17,374 nt of DNA from Nephromyces sp. MM_2019 (Eukaryota; Apicomplexa; Aconoidasida; Nephromycida): NCBI GenBank assembly GCA_015657535.1, contig JADHZB010000139.1:1-17374 (forward strand). Direction: 5' to 3'. Positions within the stretch are counted from its first letter, which is position 1; every line of letters starts with the position of its first letter. A program made the position numbers and the translations under genes. This document shows, piece by piece, positions 17,156 to 17,374 of the stretch. The notes beneath the pieces are model-generated. The model did no database searches. It saw only the letters and a list, made by a program, of their open reading frames with translations, and was not told the DNA's origin.

Positions 17156-17374
17156 AAGCAGTATTCATCACACACACAAGTTATTATAAGACAAATACCC
17201 GACGTTTTCCCATTAAGAACACGCACATACTACAAGCACACCACCTAGCATCATAAGCACGCCATCCCTTCGGCGCACACAAAACCCAAGTGCATCGCAC
17301 ACATACACCAGGATATTCTTCTTTTTCATACACACATACCTGCGGGTATCTACCCAACAAAAAAGCATTCCCCC
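17156..17374. other. CA-rich end of window, no gene
   Basis: CA-rich sequence with ACACACA and GCACAC pieces up to the window edge. I see no supportable coding frame. Confidence 0.5.

Noticed and set aside
1..17374. tRNA, rRNA or spliceosomal RNA genes
   Set aside because: I looked for A/B-box-like pairs and for U4/U5/U6-like cores and found none that hold; the sequence near 15390 with TCGAATCC lacks the rest of a tRNA.
1..17374. Transposon or viral insertion
   Set aside because: No transposase, reverse transcriptase, integrase or terminal repeat was seen on either strand.

Overview
The window is eukaryotic nuclear DNA. Two protein genes can be read through as chains of short exons, each joined by GT...AG introns whose phases agree at every junction. 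The introns and spacers are full of TG/CA-rich simple sequence, and there is no operon, Shine-Dalgarno or prokaryotic gene packing. Species is not resolved. A fungal/archaeal-type aspartate-semialdehyde dehydrogenase and a WTAP/FIP37-type m6A-writer subunit, both intron-rich, fit a unicellular eukaryote (protist or early-branching fungus-like lineage), but that is inference.

Layout. 1-1198: flank with a ~27-bp tandem repeat and a long minus-strand open frame broken by one TAG. 1199-5518 (+): seven-exon gene for a WTAP/FIP37-family coiled-coil protein, about 391 aa as modelled, followed by a purine-rich 3' UTR and an AATAAA signal at 5658. 5767-6366 (+): several protein-like open pieces that do not join cleanly, either an unresolved small gene or a decayed one. 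6413-6910: CA-rich block. 7021-7581 (-): small unrecognised open frames, perhaps one short gene. 7582-8374: AT-rich spacer with a 14-bp tandem repeat. 8375-15671 (+): complete 13-exon aspartate-semialdehyde dehydrogenase gene of 374 aa. 15672-17374: G-rich 3' flank, then conflicting candidate exons on both strands and a second AT-rich island.

Function. The two firm genes are unrelated. The first is expected to act in the nucleus as a scaffold of the mRNA N6-adenosine methyltransferase complex. The second makes L-aspartate 4-semialdehyde, the branch-point intermediate for threonine, methionine and, in some lineages, lysine. Nothing suggests co-regulation.

The most unusual feature is intron architecture. 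Alternating complementary TG-rich and CA-rich blocks surround or fill introns, three of 18 modelled introns start with their donor GT inside a TG run, and long C-rich pyrimidine tracts abut three 3' splice sites. No clearly new multi-gene system is visible.
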